Shown here: positions 54,383 through 64,000 of the stretch, piece by piece
How the letters are laid out: the number at the start of each line of letters is the position of its first letter
Numbering within the stretch: position 1 is the first letter of the stretch
From: Dermacentor variabilis
Lineage: Eukaryota > Arthropoda > Arachnida > Ixodida > Ixodidae
Reading direction: 5' to 3'
NCBI RefSeq assembly: GCF_050947875.1
Contig: NC_134576.1
Span: 56,858,255 to 56,922,254 of the forward strand
Length of the DNA stretch: 64,000 nucleotides
Notes under the pieces: model-generated
Seen by the model: the letters and a program-made list of their open reading frames with translations, nothing else
Told to the model about the DNA's origin: nothing
Database searches by the model: none
Position numbers and translations under genes: made by a program

Positions 54383-54665
54383 AAAATTTCCAGGCCCATT
54401 AGTTCTCATTCCCAATACTCCATTCAAAATGCTGGTGGATACAGGAGCTTTAGTGCCACTGATGAACAGCTCCACGTAGGAAGAACTTTTCGAGGTTTTC
54501 CTTTGTCTCCTTCGAGCCTTCGACTCAAGTATTTGCAGCAAGAAATATTCCATTCAGGCTATTTTTCCGTGGCCGTGGAGTGCCGCAACAAGGCTGCAGT
54601 AGGGACATTTCACGTCACGAATTAAGACATTTGTTTTGTGGGCCTAGACGCTATTTCCCTTTTTA
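54383..54665 (+). pseudogene. Gypsy aspartic-protease fragment
   Basis: The frame across 54390-54460 reads PLVLIPNTPFKMLVDTGALV with the catalytic Asp-Thr-Gly, and further on, in a second frame, SGYFSVAVECRNKAAVGTFH and FVGLDAI. This is the pepsin-like protease that matures Gypsy gag-pol. It is frameshifted, has a stop near 54620, and is not connected to gag or RT. Confidence 0.6.
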
Positions 54666-55786
54666 TTTCCTTTCAATAAGAATTTCAGTGAAGCGAGGTG
54701 AGTGGACGTGAATCTTACTGAGTGCCTGTAAACTGGATCTGGCGTTGGTTTGAGCCCTTCGAAATACGATGTGATTCCATATTTTCGCGCACACGAAACT
54801 ATATGCGAGACTTGACTCTGCGTGATCTCAGGGGAATGCAACTCTATAGATCATGTATTGTCGTTCGCATACATCTTAATGGAAGGATGATGCCATAAGC
54901 GTCCCCTTAACAATGGGGCGGTCTGTTGCGTCAAAAAGAATATTTTTGTTCGTTACATTGCCTACTATCTAGCCTATTTCTTTTTCTTTGTTACAGAAAA
55001 AAATTCCCAGCATCAAACTAACTTTCTGAAACATCATTGCTTTGTTTTTGCACGCTTCCGTTGCCTGTGGTCTACCTACTTTCCTGCGGCTAAATCTACA
55101 ATTTCTACTGCTTACAACTTTACTTTCCACCTGCTATCTCTGAGCCCAGGAGCGTCAAAGAGGCTACAGTGGAGCCTGAAGCGACAGCGTTGAAGATTTC
55201 CTCTTATTCTAAAGAAATTCAGCGACGATTACAATACTCCGTAATGCGAAATTTGAGCGCAGCAATATACGCGTATTTGTTTCGCGATATATTGGCTGCC
55301 GCGGTAAGTCTGTGTGTGCCACGTTGGAAATGGAGCGAAGTGCGGCGCGACTGCCCCTCTATACTCCGTTTCATACATCAGGTGAAATGCTGTGGAAGCT
55401 ACGCAAGAAATCCGGTCACCAAAATTTATCACTGCGCGCGTTCCCGCCTATGCTTCGCTGCGCGCCATCGGCGTTTGTTCGCGCGAGCATGCGCGTGATT
55501 CTGCCACGACGCGTTACAATTAAAAAACAACGAGAAGCAAAAAGATGTAAAACAACGTGTTGGCAGCCGTATGAGAACATAATTTCTTTGTTTCTAAGGG
55601 TAAGTTCTTTTTTTTCGTTTAAAACTGAGCTTCTATAAACAAATATTTCACAAAAATCGGGTCAAGCAGCACGGAATTACATCCAAGCGCGAAAGCAGGC
55701 ACTGCAAAGAGTACCTCTAGCCTGGACAACGTTGCACCTAATGTATGAAACGGCTGGAGATTGCGACAGCCAGCACGTGGGTGACA
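54666..55786. other. No gene recognised
   Basis: An open frame at 55169-55498 (MEPEATALKISSYSKEIQRR) and its overlapping frames in CpG-rich DNA carry no motif. The stretch around 55250-55500 is CpG-rich and may be promoter-like. I make no gene call. Confidence 0.35.
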
Positions 55787-56097
55787 CGTGGGCGCGATTC
55801 AGAACAGCCGCCGCCGACGGACCTCCCAGACGACGCCCGCTACTTTAGCGCCATCCTGTAACCATTTTCGCCTCACTGCACTTTTCTTCTGACGCTGTCG
55901 CACCCTCCACTTCCGCCTCCTGGTACTGCTGCAACCTCCGCTCCGGTTCCCTACCCGCGTCTTTTATCCGCCGCTGTAATCCGCCTTCGCTTTCACCTTT
56001 CGCTGTGGTCGTGCGCTCGGTATTACCGAGGTACGGCACCGAGGCTTGCCGACGCTCGCCGCAGGAACGGGCGTCTGGAAGCTGCGTTGTAAAACAT
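55787..56097 (+). repeat. Unclassified dispersed repeat, copy 2
   Basis: The same ordered blocks as at 9955-10345: CGTGGGCGCGATTCAGAACA, GACGGACCTC, a C/T-rich middle, and CTTGCCGACGCTCGCCGCAG with GAACGGGCG near 56050-56075. It is shorter than copy 1 by about 80 bases. Confidence 0.5.
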
Positions 56098-56650
56098 GTT
56101 CCATAGTTTCTCTAAGGCTTACCGCAGCCAAGTATATGCCGCATCTTCTTTGGCGTATCTCGATCTATAACTACGCCCTCTAAGGCACTCTCATCTCGCT
56201 TCGAAAAGTGAAGAGTTTCCCTTTGAATTATGATAGACTAATTCTTTTCTGATTTCATTGTTCACCTCTTAGGTAGTTACTTATAACCAGTTTATTTTCC
56301 ATTGCCGCTGCCCAAGAAAATGTCTAAATCTCTTTTAAATTCTTTGTTGTCATGTTGCTTACTACGCCGGTCGCATACTTGCTTGCATGTTTCCTAGTTA
56401 TTTTTCTGCACTGCAAGCCACTGTTTCTTTTGTACAATTACTTGAGCACACCCAGATCTCAATGACTTTCTTTCCTGTTCTTGTCATTTTTTTGAAATCA
56501 AGTCTTCTCTGCGCTTCCCTCACCTAAAAACTTGTCCAGCCCTTATCACCCTGTGCAGCTTCTTTTGCAGTCCTCCCGTGAACGCGCAATGGGAGGCGTA
56601 CCACTAACCTTAGGTTGCCATTGAGAAGGAGCGGGAGGAAACACATTTAA
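56098..56650. other. No gene recognised
   Basis: T-rich sequence with no coding or repeat boundary that I recognise. Confidence 0.4.
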
Positions 56651-56658
56651 GGCCAACA

Positions 56659-56877
56659 CTAAGGCCAGGTAAAGTCGAGCGCTCGCTCCGTTAAGGCCCG
56701 TTGTTGGTTCACCGAGTCAGAGTGAAGCAAAGCACTCCAGAAAGGAGGGAAAGGAGAAGGAAAATAAGGAGAGGTAATGACAGTGTTAAATGAGTGCAGA
56801 ATGTGTTCTGTATCTGCCCTTATCTCCGGACAGTTGAGGCAGTGAGCTGTGCTATGCCAACCGAAGTTGTAGAGCAT
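56659..56877 (-). pseudogene. Possible LINE C-terminal knuckle fragment, antisense
   Basis: Minus-strand translation reads CLNCPEIRADTEHILHSF and, after a Pro-rich spacer, LLHSDSVNQQRALTERALDF. The CxxC...H spacing and the following RA-rich helix resemble the C-termini of I-group tick LINEs, with the last Cys replaced. The match is short. Confidence 0.4.
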
Positions 56878-56879
56878 TA

Positions 56880-57637
56880 GTTAGTTAAGAAGGATTTTCG
56901 TTTGAAGTTTGCGAAGGACATGTGTTCCGTATTGAGTGAAGGAAGAGGTTGGCGAAAATTGTGCGGTTTTCCTTGATGTTCTTGTAGTGTTCAATTATTT
57001 ACCCTTTGTACGTGGCAGCTTCTTGCACTGTTGTTGGAGTTGGCCAGGGAAACAAGGGTGCCCGGAGGTTAATTTCGTAAGTACGTTGATGAAGCAACTC
57101 ATTTCCCTCTATCCCAGCAGGACCAGGCGCCCAACGCTGTCTTATTGTAATGTTCTATTTTCAGTTACAGGATTCTGTTAGACTATCAGTGCTGATGGTA
57201 CCTCTGACGTTACGAAAACAACCACATTTCCAAATGTATGTCCTGGAGCCGTTACACCTTTATGCATACCCTGAGCACCTCGCACTTGGATACCAAAGGG
57301 GCTGTGTGTTTCATTATGGTCGCATTGCTCTTTCTCTTTGCTAGGATTGTTTTTCCTGTGTTTAATATATCTATCGCCTTCGTTTATCTATACACCAATG
57401 TAGGTGTGCTCTCGCGCCCGAGATATTTGCTGGCCTGATATTTAAGTTGTCATTTCGCTGGTTTGTGTGACATGCAATCGGCAGCCGACATGCTGCCTAG
57501 GGCGACCGCTCGGTAATGCGCCATGGTTGTTGCACGCCATGGTATGCGCTCGGCGACAGTTCTTAAAGTTTTTTTAGTCTCATGTCTTCTACGTGCGAAA
57601 CGGTTTTGCGAGACGTACTGAACTGATTTAAGCCAGC
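56880..57637. other. No gene recognised
   Basis: Several overlapping plus-strand open frames (56936-57438) have no motif. Nothing assignable. Confidence 0.35.
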
Positions 57638-57790
57638 ATGGCTGCAGCTTCTGCTGCCGTTGAGGAGGACAGAGCAGCCGGTGCGTTGTGTGTGAGTGTG
57701 TTTGAAACTACAATGGGCTTCGAGGATTTGTTGCGTGTCTCTGAGAATTCATTTCCCGAATTTGGGCTTACTATGGCATTCTCACGGTAA
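57638..57790 (+). CDS. Candidate first coding exon, 50 codons
   Basis: The ATG at 57638 in good context (CCAGCATGG) opens MAAASAAVEEDRAAGALCVS, then VFETTMGFEDLLRVSENS and a TAA at 57788-57790 that overlaps a possible donor (CACG|GTAATT). An earlier donor (GCCG|GTGCGT) is also possible. The alanine-rich start fits a first exon, but the family is unknown and no later exon is seen. Confidence 0.25.
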   Translation: MAAASAAVEEDRAAGALCVSVFETTMGFEDLLRVSENSFPEFGLTMAFSR

Positions 57791-58390
57791 TTCTAAGCTG
57801 TGGCTTCGCAGCAATCAGCAGCTGCGAAACATATAAGACGATCCTAACATCGTGGGTACCGTTCTGCTGCGGAATAAGTTTCGCTGTTTACTTTGACCTG
57901 CGTTCAATTCGTCTGCAGATACACAGCGCGACTACCTCGTTTTCTGAACGAGATAACCTCCCACGAATAAAATAGTTTTTCTTAGTAATAACAACATACT
58001 GCTCAGTGTAAACCATACTTATGGAGTTGTCGAGCGACTGGCTGCATTCCGTGCCAGCACCCGAGGCAGTGGTAGGTGCTGTGCTAAAGATGTACTTGCT
58101 CTACATAGGACATGGTCAAGCACGTGGCATGACAACGTGTTGCTTTATCGCGGCGTTAGCCCGTCTTTTTCTTTTCTTATCGCAATAGTGTTAAGGGCCC
58201 CCCGTCGCAGAAAATCCACTGTCGGCATCGGCAGCGTTGTCCATGAGGGAAAAATCATCCCGAACCATGAAGCCTGAGCCACGTTGACACTCCGTGTTAT
58301 GCGTAGACATTATTGAAACTAACCGAATTTCTCAAAGGAAAATGCATCAGAAAACTTGTAAAGTACTTCTTACACATAACCTAGACACAT
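57791..58390. other. No gene recognised
   Basis: Presumptive intron or intergenic DNA. A short A/T-rich stretch precedes the microsatellite. Confidence 0.4.
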
Positions 58391-58516
<126 letters not shown>

Positions 58517-60570
58517 TCAGCAGCAGCAGCAGCCTTTTTTGAATCCATTGCAGAACCAAGGCCTCTTCCTGCGACCTGCCATTACCCCTGTCCTGCGCCA
58601 ATCTATTCCAGCTTGCTCCTGCGAATTTTTAAATTTGATCACCCCACCTAGCATTCTGCCATCCTCGACTGCGTTTTCCTTCTTGTTGGCACCCATTCTG
58701 TAATCCTTATTGTCCATCGATTATCTAAGCTACGAATTACATGACCCGCCCAGCTCCATTTTTCTCTCTTAATGTTAGTTAGAACATAGGCTATCCCCGT
58801 GACGCCCCGGCTAATGTCACGCCTAACATTCTTCATTCCATTCCTCTTAGCGGGGTCCTTAACTTGTTCTCAAGCTTCTTTGTCAGTCTCCAACTTTCTG
58901 CCTCATATGTCAGCACAGCGAAAATGCACTGGTTGCACAGACAGACAGACAGACAATGAACTTTTATTCAGGTCCTGAGGGACTAGCCGGTGGAGACCCG
59001 TTGGGGCCCCCGGCTCGCCGCTGGCTGCTCCCATGTCGGAATGGGGAGGCCAAGCCTCTCCGCTCTTTCACGGGCCCTCTGGACGGCCATGGACTGGAGC
59101 TTAAGTTGCGTGCTAGATATGGCCTCGTCCCAGTCCCGTTCGCTGGTGAGGGACGTATCCCGTAACACTGGTTGCACACCTTTGTTTTTAATGATAATGG
59201 TAAGCTTCCTTTGAGGAGCTGACAGTGTCGGCCGTATGCTTTCCAACCCATTTTTGTCCTTCTCTTAATTTTTTTCTCATGATCAGATTTCCTTGTGAGT
59301 AATTTACTTAGTTAATGGTACTCCTTCAGAGACTCAAGAGGCTGACTGGCGATCCTGAGCTCGTTTTCCCTTGCTTGCCTATTCATCATTATCTTTCTTC
59401 TTGCATAATAATATTGAACCCCATTCTTACACTCTGTCTGTTAAGATCGGCAATCATTTGTTGTAACTCGTCCCCCATGTTGCTGACAGGACAATGTAAT
59501 CCGCAAAACGAAAGTTGCTGAGATATTCGCCGTTGATCCTTACTCCTAAGCCATCTAAATTTGTTGCCTTGAATACTTCTTCCAAGCATGCAGTGAATAG
59601 TATTGGAGAGATTGTTGCTCCTTGTCTGACCCATTTTTATAGGTATCTTCCAACTTTCCTTGTGGAGAAATAAAGTAGCTGTGAGAGCTTTGTTTGTATT
59701 TTAGATGATATTTACGTAAGCTTCCTGTACTTCTTGATTACGTAATGCCGCTGTGACTGCTGGCACCTTTGCTGAATCGTATGCCTTTTCGCAATCTATG
59801 AAAGCCTGATGTCTCCTCCATATTGGAACAAATCGAATATTATTCCACTTTGTTGAGCCACTTTTCTTTGTTGGATGTTTTAAGGCCTTGTAACTTCATC
59901 GCTAGTTATTAAAGGAGCCTCTGTAACCTGCTCATTACTACTTCCAATGGAGGTGTCATGGCTGATATGAATATTGCACAGGTAAGTATAGAAATCATCA
60001 GGTAGGTAGTGACAGAAACTGCACCAGGGAGGCCAATTCCAGTTATGGCGAGGGAGTGTGTCTGTTGAAGCTTTGTGTTGCCTTTCTAATTGAATTAGTA
60101 TAGCCTCACTGATTCTCGGCCTTCTTGGCGGTCTCAGGCGCCACTCCAGTCTGGAGACGTAGTGTCCTGGAGGAGGGGAATTCGGGATTACCACCTTCAG
60201 ATTTAAAAACCAAAGAAAAATAGTGAGGGAAAAAAAAGAAAGAAAGCTCATGGATTCGAACTTTGGCGTGAGACCATCGAATTGTAATTTGAATATAGGA
60301 GAAAACAAAACCCAATCTCAGCTGCCTTTTGTGGTTTGGGGCGGCTTTTCGATATCTCCAGGATGGCCCACGCAAGAAGTGCGTTTCCAACAGAAAGCTC
60401 GACTTAGTGCATACTATTAGACACTAGGGCTTGCCTATAAACGTTACGGTTACATAAGCTGCACTTGCTCGAAAGCATTACACGTCGCCAGGGATCTTTG
60501 AATGCTATCGTGTTCCACTCCTAAAGGCGAAGCTTAGGCGTCCTCCGATTTTGTTAAGGACTCCTTTGTT
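58517..60570 (-). mobile_element. RTE-derived element, minus copy of the inverted pair
   Basis: From 60570 leftward it repeats the unit at 53518 (TTTCTCCTATATTCAAATT, CTTCTTGCGTGGGCC in reverse-strand order). Then RT pieces follow: ITSDEVTR at about 59890, AFIDCEKAYDSAKVPAVTAA near 59800, PIKMGQTRSNNLSNT, SNMGDELQQMIADLNRQS and RVGMGFN-type sequence, then NRWTIRITEWVPTRR and the RTE 3' end (GGAAGAGGCCTTGG, CTGCTGCTGCTG). There is no complete ORF. It carries a LINE 3' fragment at 58940-59165. Confidence 0.75.
58940..59165 (-). mobile_element. 5'-truncated I-group LINE 3' end with 13-bp target duplication
   Basis: The insert is flanked by CACTGGTTGCACA at 58927-58939 and 59166-59178. On the minus strand it codes SERDWDEAISSTQLKLQSMA and VQRARERAERLGLPIPTWEQ, the far C-terminus of an I-group LINE. 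It then ends GAATAAAAGTTCATTGTCTG with a TGTC-repeat tail. It is a short, dead-on-arrival insertion inside the RTE. Confidence 0.9.
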
Positions 60571-60649
60571 TTAAATGCTATAGCTGCAAATATCTTAATC
60601 TACAAAGAAACATCAGAAGAAACCAGTCATCCACCGTGTTATAGCTTAG

Positions 60650-61700
60650 CAGTTATGGCGTAGTGTCTTAGGGTCAAATTCACCCCCCCCCCCTGCGGTT
60701 CGATACCCTGACGATAAGCCGAAGCATATTCTCTGTCTTGGAGGTAATGTCGGCTGTAGTCTGTGAGTTGTGCCCGTGAGGTTCCAGCAAGAGTCCGAGG
60801 ACTCTGATGGTATCCCCTCTGTGGATTTGTTGTCTGTCCCTCGTATTGCGGGCTATGGGAACTTGATCTAAGAGTGGGGAGCACCTAACGCCCTGTCGGG
60901 TTGGCCTATACAATAGAAACTCGGACTTGGTTGGTGACAGACTAGCCCCGTGTCTAGAAGGAAGTGTTCTGTGATGTCGAGCGCCTCTTGGAGCGCACTC
61001 TCAACTGTAGCGTTAGACCCTCCCATGCACCACACGGTAATGTCATCCGCGTAGAGGGCGTGATCCATTCCTATTACTGTGGCCAGTCTGTCCGAGATGC
61101 CCTTCATGGCGATGTTAAACAGTAGAGTATAGATGACCGCCCCTTTCGGGGTGCCTCTTGCTCCCGATGTAAATTACTTGGATTTGATTTGCCCTATTTT
61201 GACAGTAGCCTTGCGTTCCCTGAGGAAGGAGCTAACGCACGCATGGAATAGTGGCATGGAATAGGTCCGAGATGCCGTCTAACACGAACCAGTGCGAGAT
61301 GTTTTCAAAGCCTTGGGAAATCTAGAGCAATGATGCCCCGAATGTCTGTGGCGTCGCCATCAATGATTTGCCTCTTTATAAGTAGCATGGTGTCCTGTGT
61401 GGAGAGTGCCGACCGAAAGCCGACCGTGTTGTGAGCGAATAACTCATTAGTTTCTATGTGCCTAGATATACGGTATTGAATGACATGTTCGGCCACCTTA
61501 CCAACGCAGGATATGAGTAAAATGGGCCGCATGTTCTCCGGCGCAAGAAGTTTGCCTCGTTTAAGGATGAGCACCGCCGAGGCTGTCTTCCAGGAGTTGC
61601 GGACGAGGCCCGTTTCCCAGATTTCATTGACTTTCTCGGTGAGCAGCGCAACACAGTGTTCGTGCAAGTTGCGCAGGAGCTTATTGGAGATGCCATCCGG
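60650..61700 (-). pseudogene. LINE reverse transcriptase fragment
   Basis: Minus-strand frames read VRNSWKTASAVLILKRGKLL, APENMRPILLISCVGKVAEH and NELFAHNTVGFRSALSTQDT, then IRGIIALDFPR at motif A (normally ALDLKGAFD). Motif C is intact as HALYADDITVWCMGG (about 61060), and QVPIARNTRDRQQIHRGDTI follows. Motif B is displaced by frameshifts. RT of this family primes on the nicked target. Confidence 0.8.
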
Positions 61701-61909
61701 GCCCAGTGCAGAGCGACCTTTGAGCGTTTGGAGTACCTCCCAGCTTTCGGATTCCGCGAAGGGGGCGTCGAGCTACCCCACCGCTCGCGCTCGTTAACAA
61801 GGATAAACCCCGTCGCTGATAGGGCCCACAGGCAGATATTTTTCGGCCAACTCCGGCAGGAGGACGTGTTCAAATACGCCCGCCGCCTTTTGATTATGAA
61901 CTATGCGAT

Positions 61910-62990
61910 TGATGGCTAGTCTCTGATTGCTTTTTGCTTTGCGAATCGTCGAGTAAGTGTTCGAGCAGATTTAATTTGTCTCCCGTTCACCTGCCCATCA
62001 ACCGAAGAACACAGTTCGTTCCACTGTTGTTTGGGCAGTTCGAAGGAATGATCTTCTATGTTACGATCGAGCTCCGAAATTTTCTTACGAAGTCGGCGGG
62101 GGAACCTGTGCGTTCTCCAGTGGCTCGGGATAGAGTTTTCGGCTTCTAGGAGGTGCGCAAAGCGTGCGTCCATCCAATCTACTTTTTGGTCGGTCTTACC
62201 CACCTTGGTCGCAGCTTGTATCTCCTTCGGTAGTCATGTGAACAGTCTATAGAGATTATCGAAATCGCTCTGGTCCGCCTTCGGCATTTTCCGGAAGCCA
62301 TCCCAGTCCATCACATTAAATTCCCTGGTATGGGCTGTGACAATTGTTAGGGTAATCTCCATAATGAAGTGGTCGCTACCCAGGTTCTCCTGCAAATTTT
62401 GCCATCCTGCTCCGGGGCGCTCTTGACAAACGCCAGGTCCGAAGTGGTGTCTCGGACTGCCGACGTGCCGGTTCGCTTCAGGTCTTGAGGATCCGTAACC
62501 AATTCAAGTGAGCAGTCAAAAACTGGCCGGACAAGGAGATTGCTCTTGATGGATTGACTTCGGTATTCCTAGGCATCGTGGGCACTATCACAATGGGGGC
62601 CCCCTTGCTCAGATCCACCGCCTTTGTCATCACCGTGGCGAATGCCTACCGTTGATTCAGTGGGGAGCTGTAAACGTTCAAAAGGAAAACACTGCTCTTA
62701 AGCTAACTGTCAGGGATAATTTCGACCATAATGATCTCAGCCCTGGTTTTGCTAAGAGGTAATTTGTGTACTTGAAAGGAGCCCTTCCGTGCAACCAATG
62801 TTGCTAAACGCCACTTTCCTTCTTCCCGTATCGATATAACCAGGCATCCCGTGAACGTGGGCGTGTCATCGAGTTTTTTGTAACAGAATAAGGTGCGGTT
62901 TGAGCGCCTGTGCCGAAACGAATTCCTGCAGTGGAGCTTTGCGCAGTTGGAAACTAGCACAGTTCCTCTGCCACTCAAACAACTTATTTG
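61910..62990 (-). pseudogene. LINE endonuclease remnant and EN-RT linker
   Basis: Near 62985 the minus strand reads WQRNCASFQLRKAPLQEFVS then LKPHLILLQKTR, the start of the AP-type endonuclease (normally WQWNCR and LQETR). The centre is broken. The linker is open at 62203-61916: KTDQKVDWMDARFAHLLEAE and ELDRNIEDHSFELPKQQWNE. The endonuclease Asp-His end is not recognised. Confidence 0.7.
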
Positions 62991-64000
62991 GATTCACCGC
63001 AATGGTGATTTCCTTGGAGTGGCCATTCCACCGTCTTGCTGACGAGGTCACGCTTGCGGGTAAAGGTACCCAACGGGGCTCCCTCGAAGGCTGTCTAGCC
63101 GCATTTAACGCGGCCTGGGCACTTTCCAGGGACGCCGTCCTTTTCGGGAGGGCAGTCACGCTTTCAGCGAGCTGCTGAATTGCCCGCTGCCTGCTTTCTA
63201 AGTCTTTGTGATTGGACTTGGTCTCCATAGAGGAGTCAGCGTCTCCATCTGGGGGCGCGGCCGTTCGTTTACCCGAGCGCGCCTGTGGCTCGCCTGATTG
63301 GGGCACCTGTTGCTTCTCGGCTTGCGATGGGTAAGACTTGCGGAGCGACTCCAAGTCGGCCCTCATATGCGGCATTTCTGCTTTGAGTCGCGCGTTCTCT
63401 GGGATCAGTTGAACGACTCTGGGATCAAATTTATGCTCCCGCAGTGCTACCTGCGTTACCTTTGAAGCCGGCGTCGTCTGCTTCGGCTTTACACGATCGG
63501 ACCAGGTTGGCGTTTCCCGGGATCTGAACCCAAGAGGTAGAGCACCCTCTGGAGAGGCTGCTTTGTCGACCTCTGGAGAGGCTGTGTTGTCGATCAGCTG
63601 GCCTGACGGAGCGCTCCCTCCTGGGGGCTCCCGCCGCGCTGAAGTCACGTGGCCCGTTTTCCTTGGCCAGCTGTTGCTGCTGGTGTTTGTTCTTGGCGTC
63701 CTTACGGTGCCGCCGGCGTCTGCCTACGACGTATGGGACTTGAAAGCGCTGCTTACACGCTTTGTCCGCCGTAGGATGCGGGCCTCCGCAAAGGGCGCAC
63801 TTCGGCGAACACTAGTGGTCATCGGGTGGGGAGCTTAGTCCGCAGCCCCTTCAATCCTCATTGGTGGTGTTGGGGCAGACGTCCGCACAACGTCCCAAAC
63901 CACCACACGCGTAGCACACCTCGGTTTGGCGTTTGTAGGGCGCGCAGCGCAGAAGGCTGACGCCGCACATGACATTGGCACTTTCATGCAGTCCAATAGA
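62960..64000 (-). pseudogene. LINE ORF1 with zinc knuckles and a Gln/Arg-rich C-terminus
   Basis: At 63950-63690 the minus strand shows CYACGGLGRCADVCP and CALCGGPHPTADKAC, two CCHC-like knuckles, with a stop between them. The frame 63648-62866 continues (SAPSGQLIDNTASPEV, TPTWSDRVKPKQTTPASKV, then a predicted coiled coil LIPENARLKAEMPHMRADLE) and runs on into endonuclease sequence through a lost stop or frameshift. ORF1 proteins of this group bind the LINE RNA. The start lies beyond the window. Confidence 0.75.

Larger units (their letters stand above)
60650..64000 (-). mobile_element. I-group LINE, antisense, 5' end beyond the window, 3' end lost
   Basis: From 64000 leftward the minus strand shows ORF1 zinc knuckles, ORF1 C-terminus, endonuclease start, EN-RT linker and RT. 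This is normal order, with RNase H and 3' UTR missing at the truncated left end near 60655 (next to a run of C). Motifs such as YADDITVW and the linker WMDARFAHLLEA place it near the R1/I-type elements. Many stops and frameshifts make it inactive. Confidence 0.85.

Overview
The window reads as nuclear DNA of a hard (ixodid) tick and is almost entirely repeat graveyard. The tick assignment is an inference. It rests on tRNA-headed SINE copies that match the Ruka family known from ixodid ticks, on several LINE and Ty3/Gypsy lineages of the kind that fill tick genomes, on spliced metazoan-type exons, and on the absence of bacterial features (no operons, ribosome binding sites, rRNA or tRNA genes). 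I recognised families from motifs by eye; no search was run.

Layout. 1-5.85 kb: a CR1-type LINE with ORF1 and ORF2, whose 3' part is separated from the rest by a GC-rich 1.8-kb block. That block holds a broken THAP zinc-finger first exon (+), a SINE, and an opposing exon coding a signal peptide (-). 5.9-14.6 kb: mostly unrecognised DNA with a decayed SINE, one clean host exon of an FMN-dependent 2-hydroxy-acid oxidase (7484-7642), a dispersed repeat and a LINE 3' end. 14.6-16.2 kb: a Ty3/Gypsy deletion derivative with two 134-bp LTRs and a 4-bp target duplication. 17.6-23.5 kb: a nearly intact I-group LINE (gag-like ORF1; endonuclease-RT-RNase H ORF2) with a perfect 13-bp target duplication. 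23.6-25.3 kb: antisense Gypsy gag-protease-RT remnants. 25.3-31.2 kb: unassigned DNA and a degenerate ATC-rich tandem repeat.

31.2-39.3 kb is a nest. The two ends of an I-group LINE flank an RTE LINE, and its 3' end abuts a Gypsy pol. That Gypsy is split by a CR1-type LINE, which itself carries a 211-bp hAT-type MITE with an 8-bp target duplication. 39.97-40.23 kb: a complete SINE with a perfect target duplication. 41.7-43.4 kb: a LINE that keeps ORF1 and 3' UTR but lacks ORF2. 43.5-44.4 kb: a CR1 C-terminus (-). 45.5-53.0 kb: an old copy of the 17.6-kb LINE family, interrupted by a 1.7-kb inverted-repeat DNA element on a TA target. 53.3-60.6 kb: two inverted copies of one RTE-derived unit, a Gypsy protease scrap, a second copy of the 10-kb dispersed repeat, and an AAT microsatellite. 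60.65-64 kb: an antisense I-group LINE that runs off the window.

Function. Only the 18098-19393 ORF1 is an intact long reading frame. The rest of the transposon coding is broken by stops, frameshifts or deletions. The two LINE families that encode both nucleic-acid-binding ORF1 and EN/RT are the only plausible former drivers of retrotransposition here, and their 3' ends resemble those used by the SINEs and truncated copies only in general design. The host content is a few isolated exons whose neighbours lie outside the window or have been lost. I found no convincing new multi-gene system. The most informative items are the nested insertions with readable target duplications, the oxidase exon with altered cofactor-binding residues, the ORF1-only LINE, and the THAP/secreted-exon block inside the LINE.
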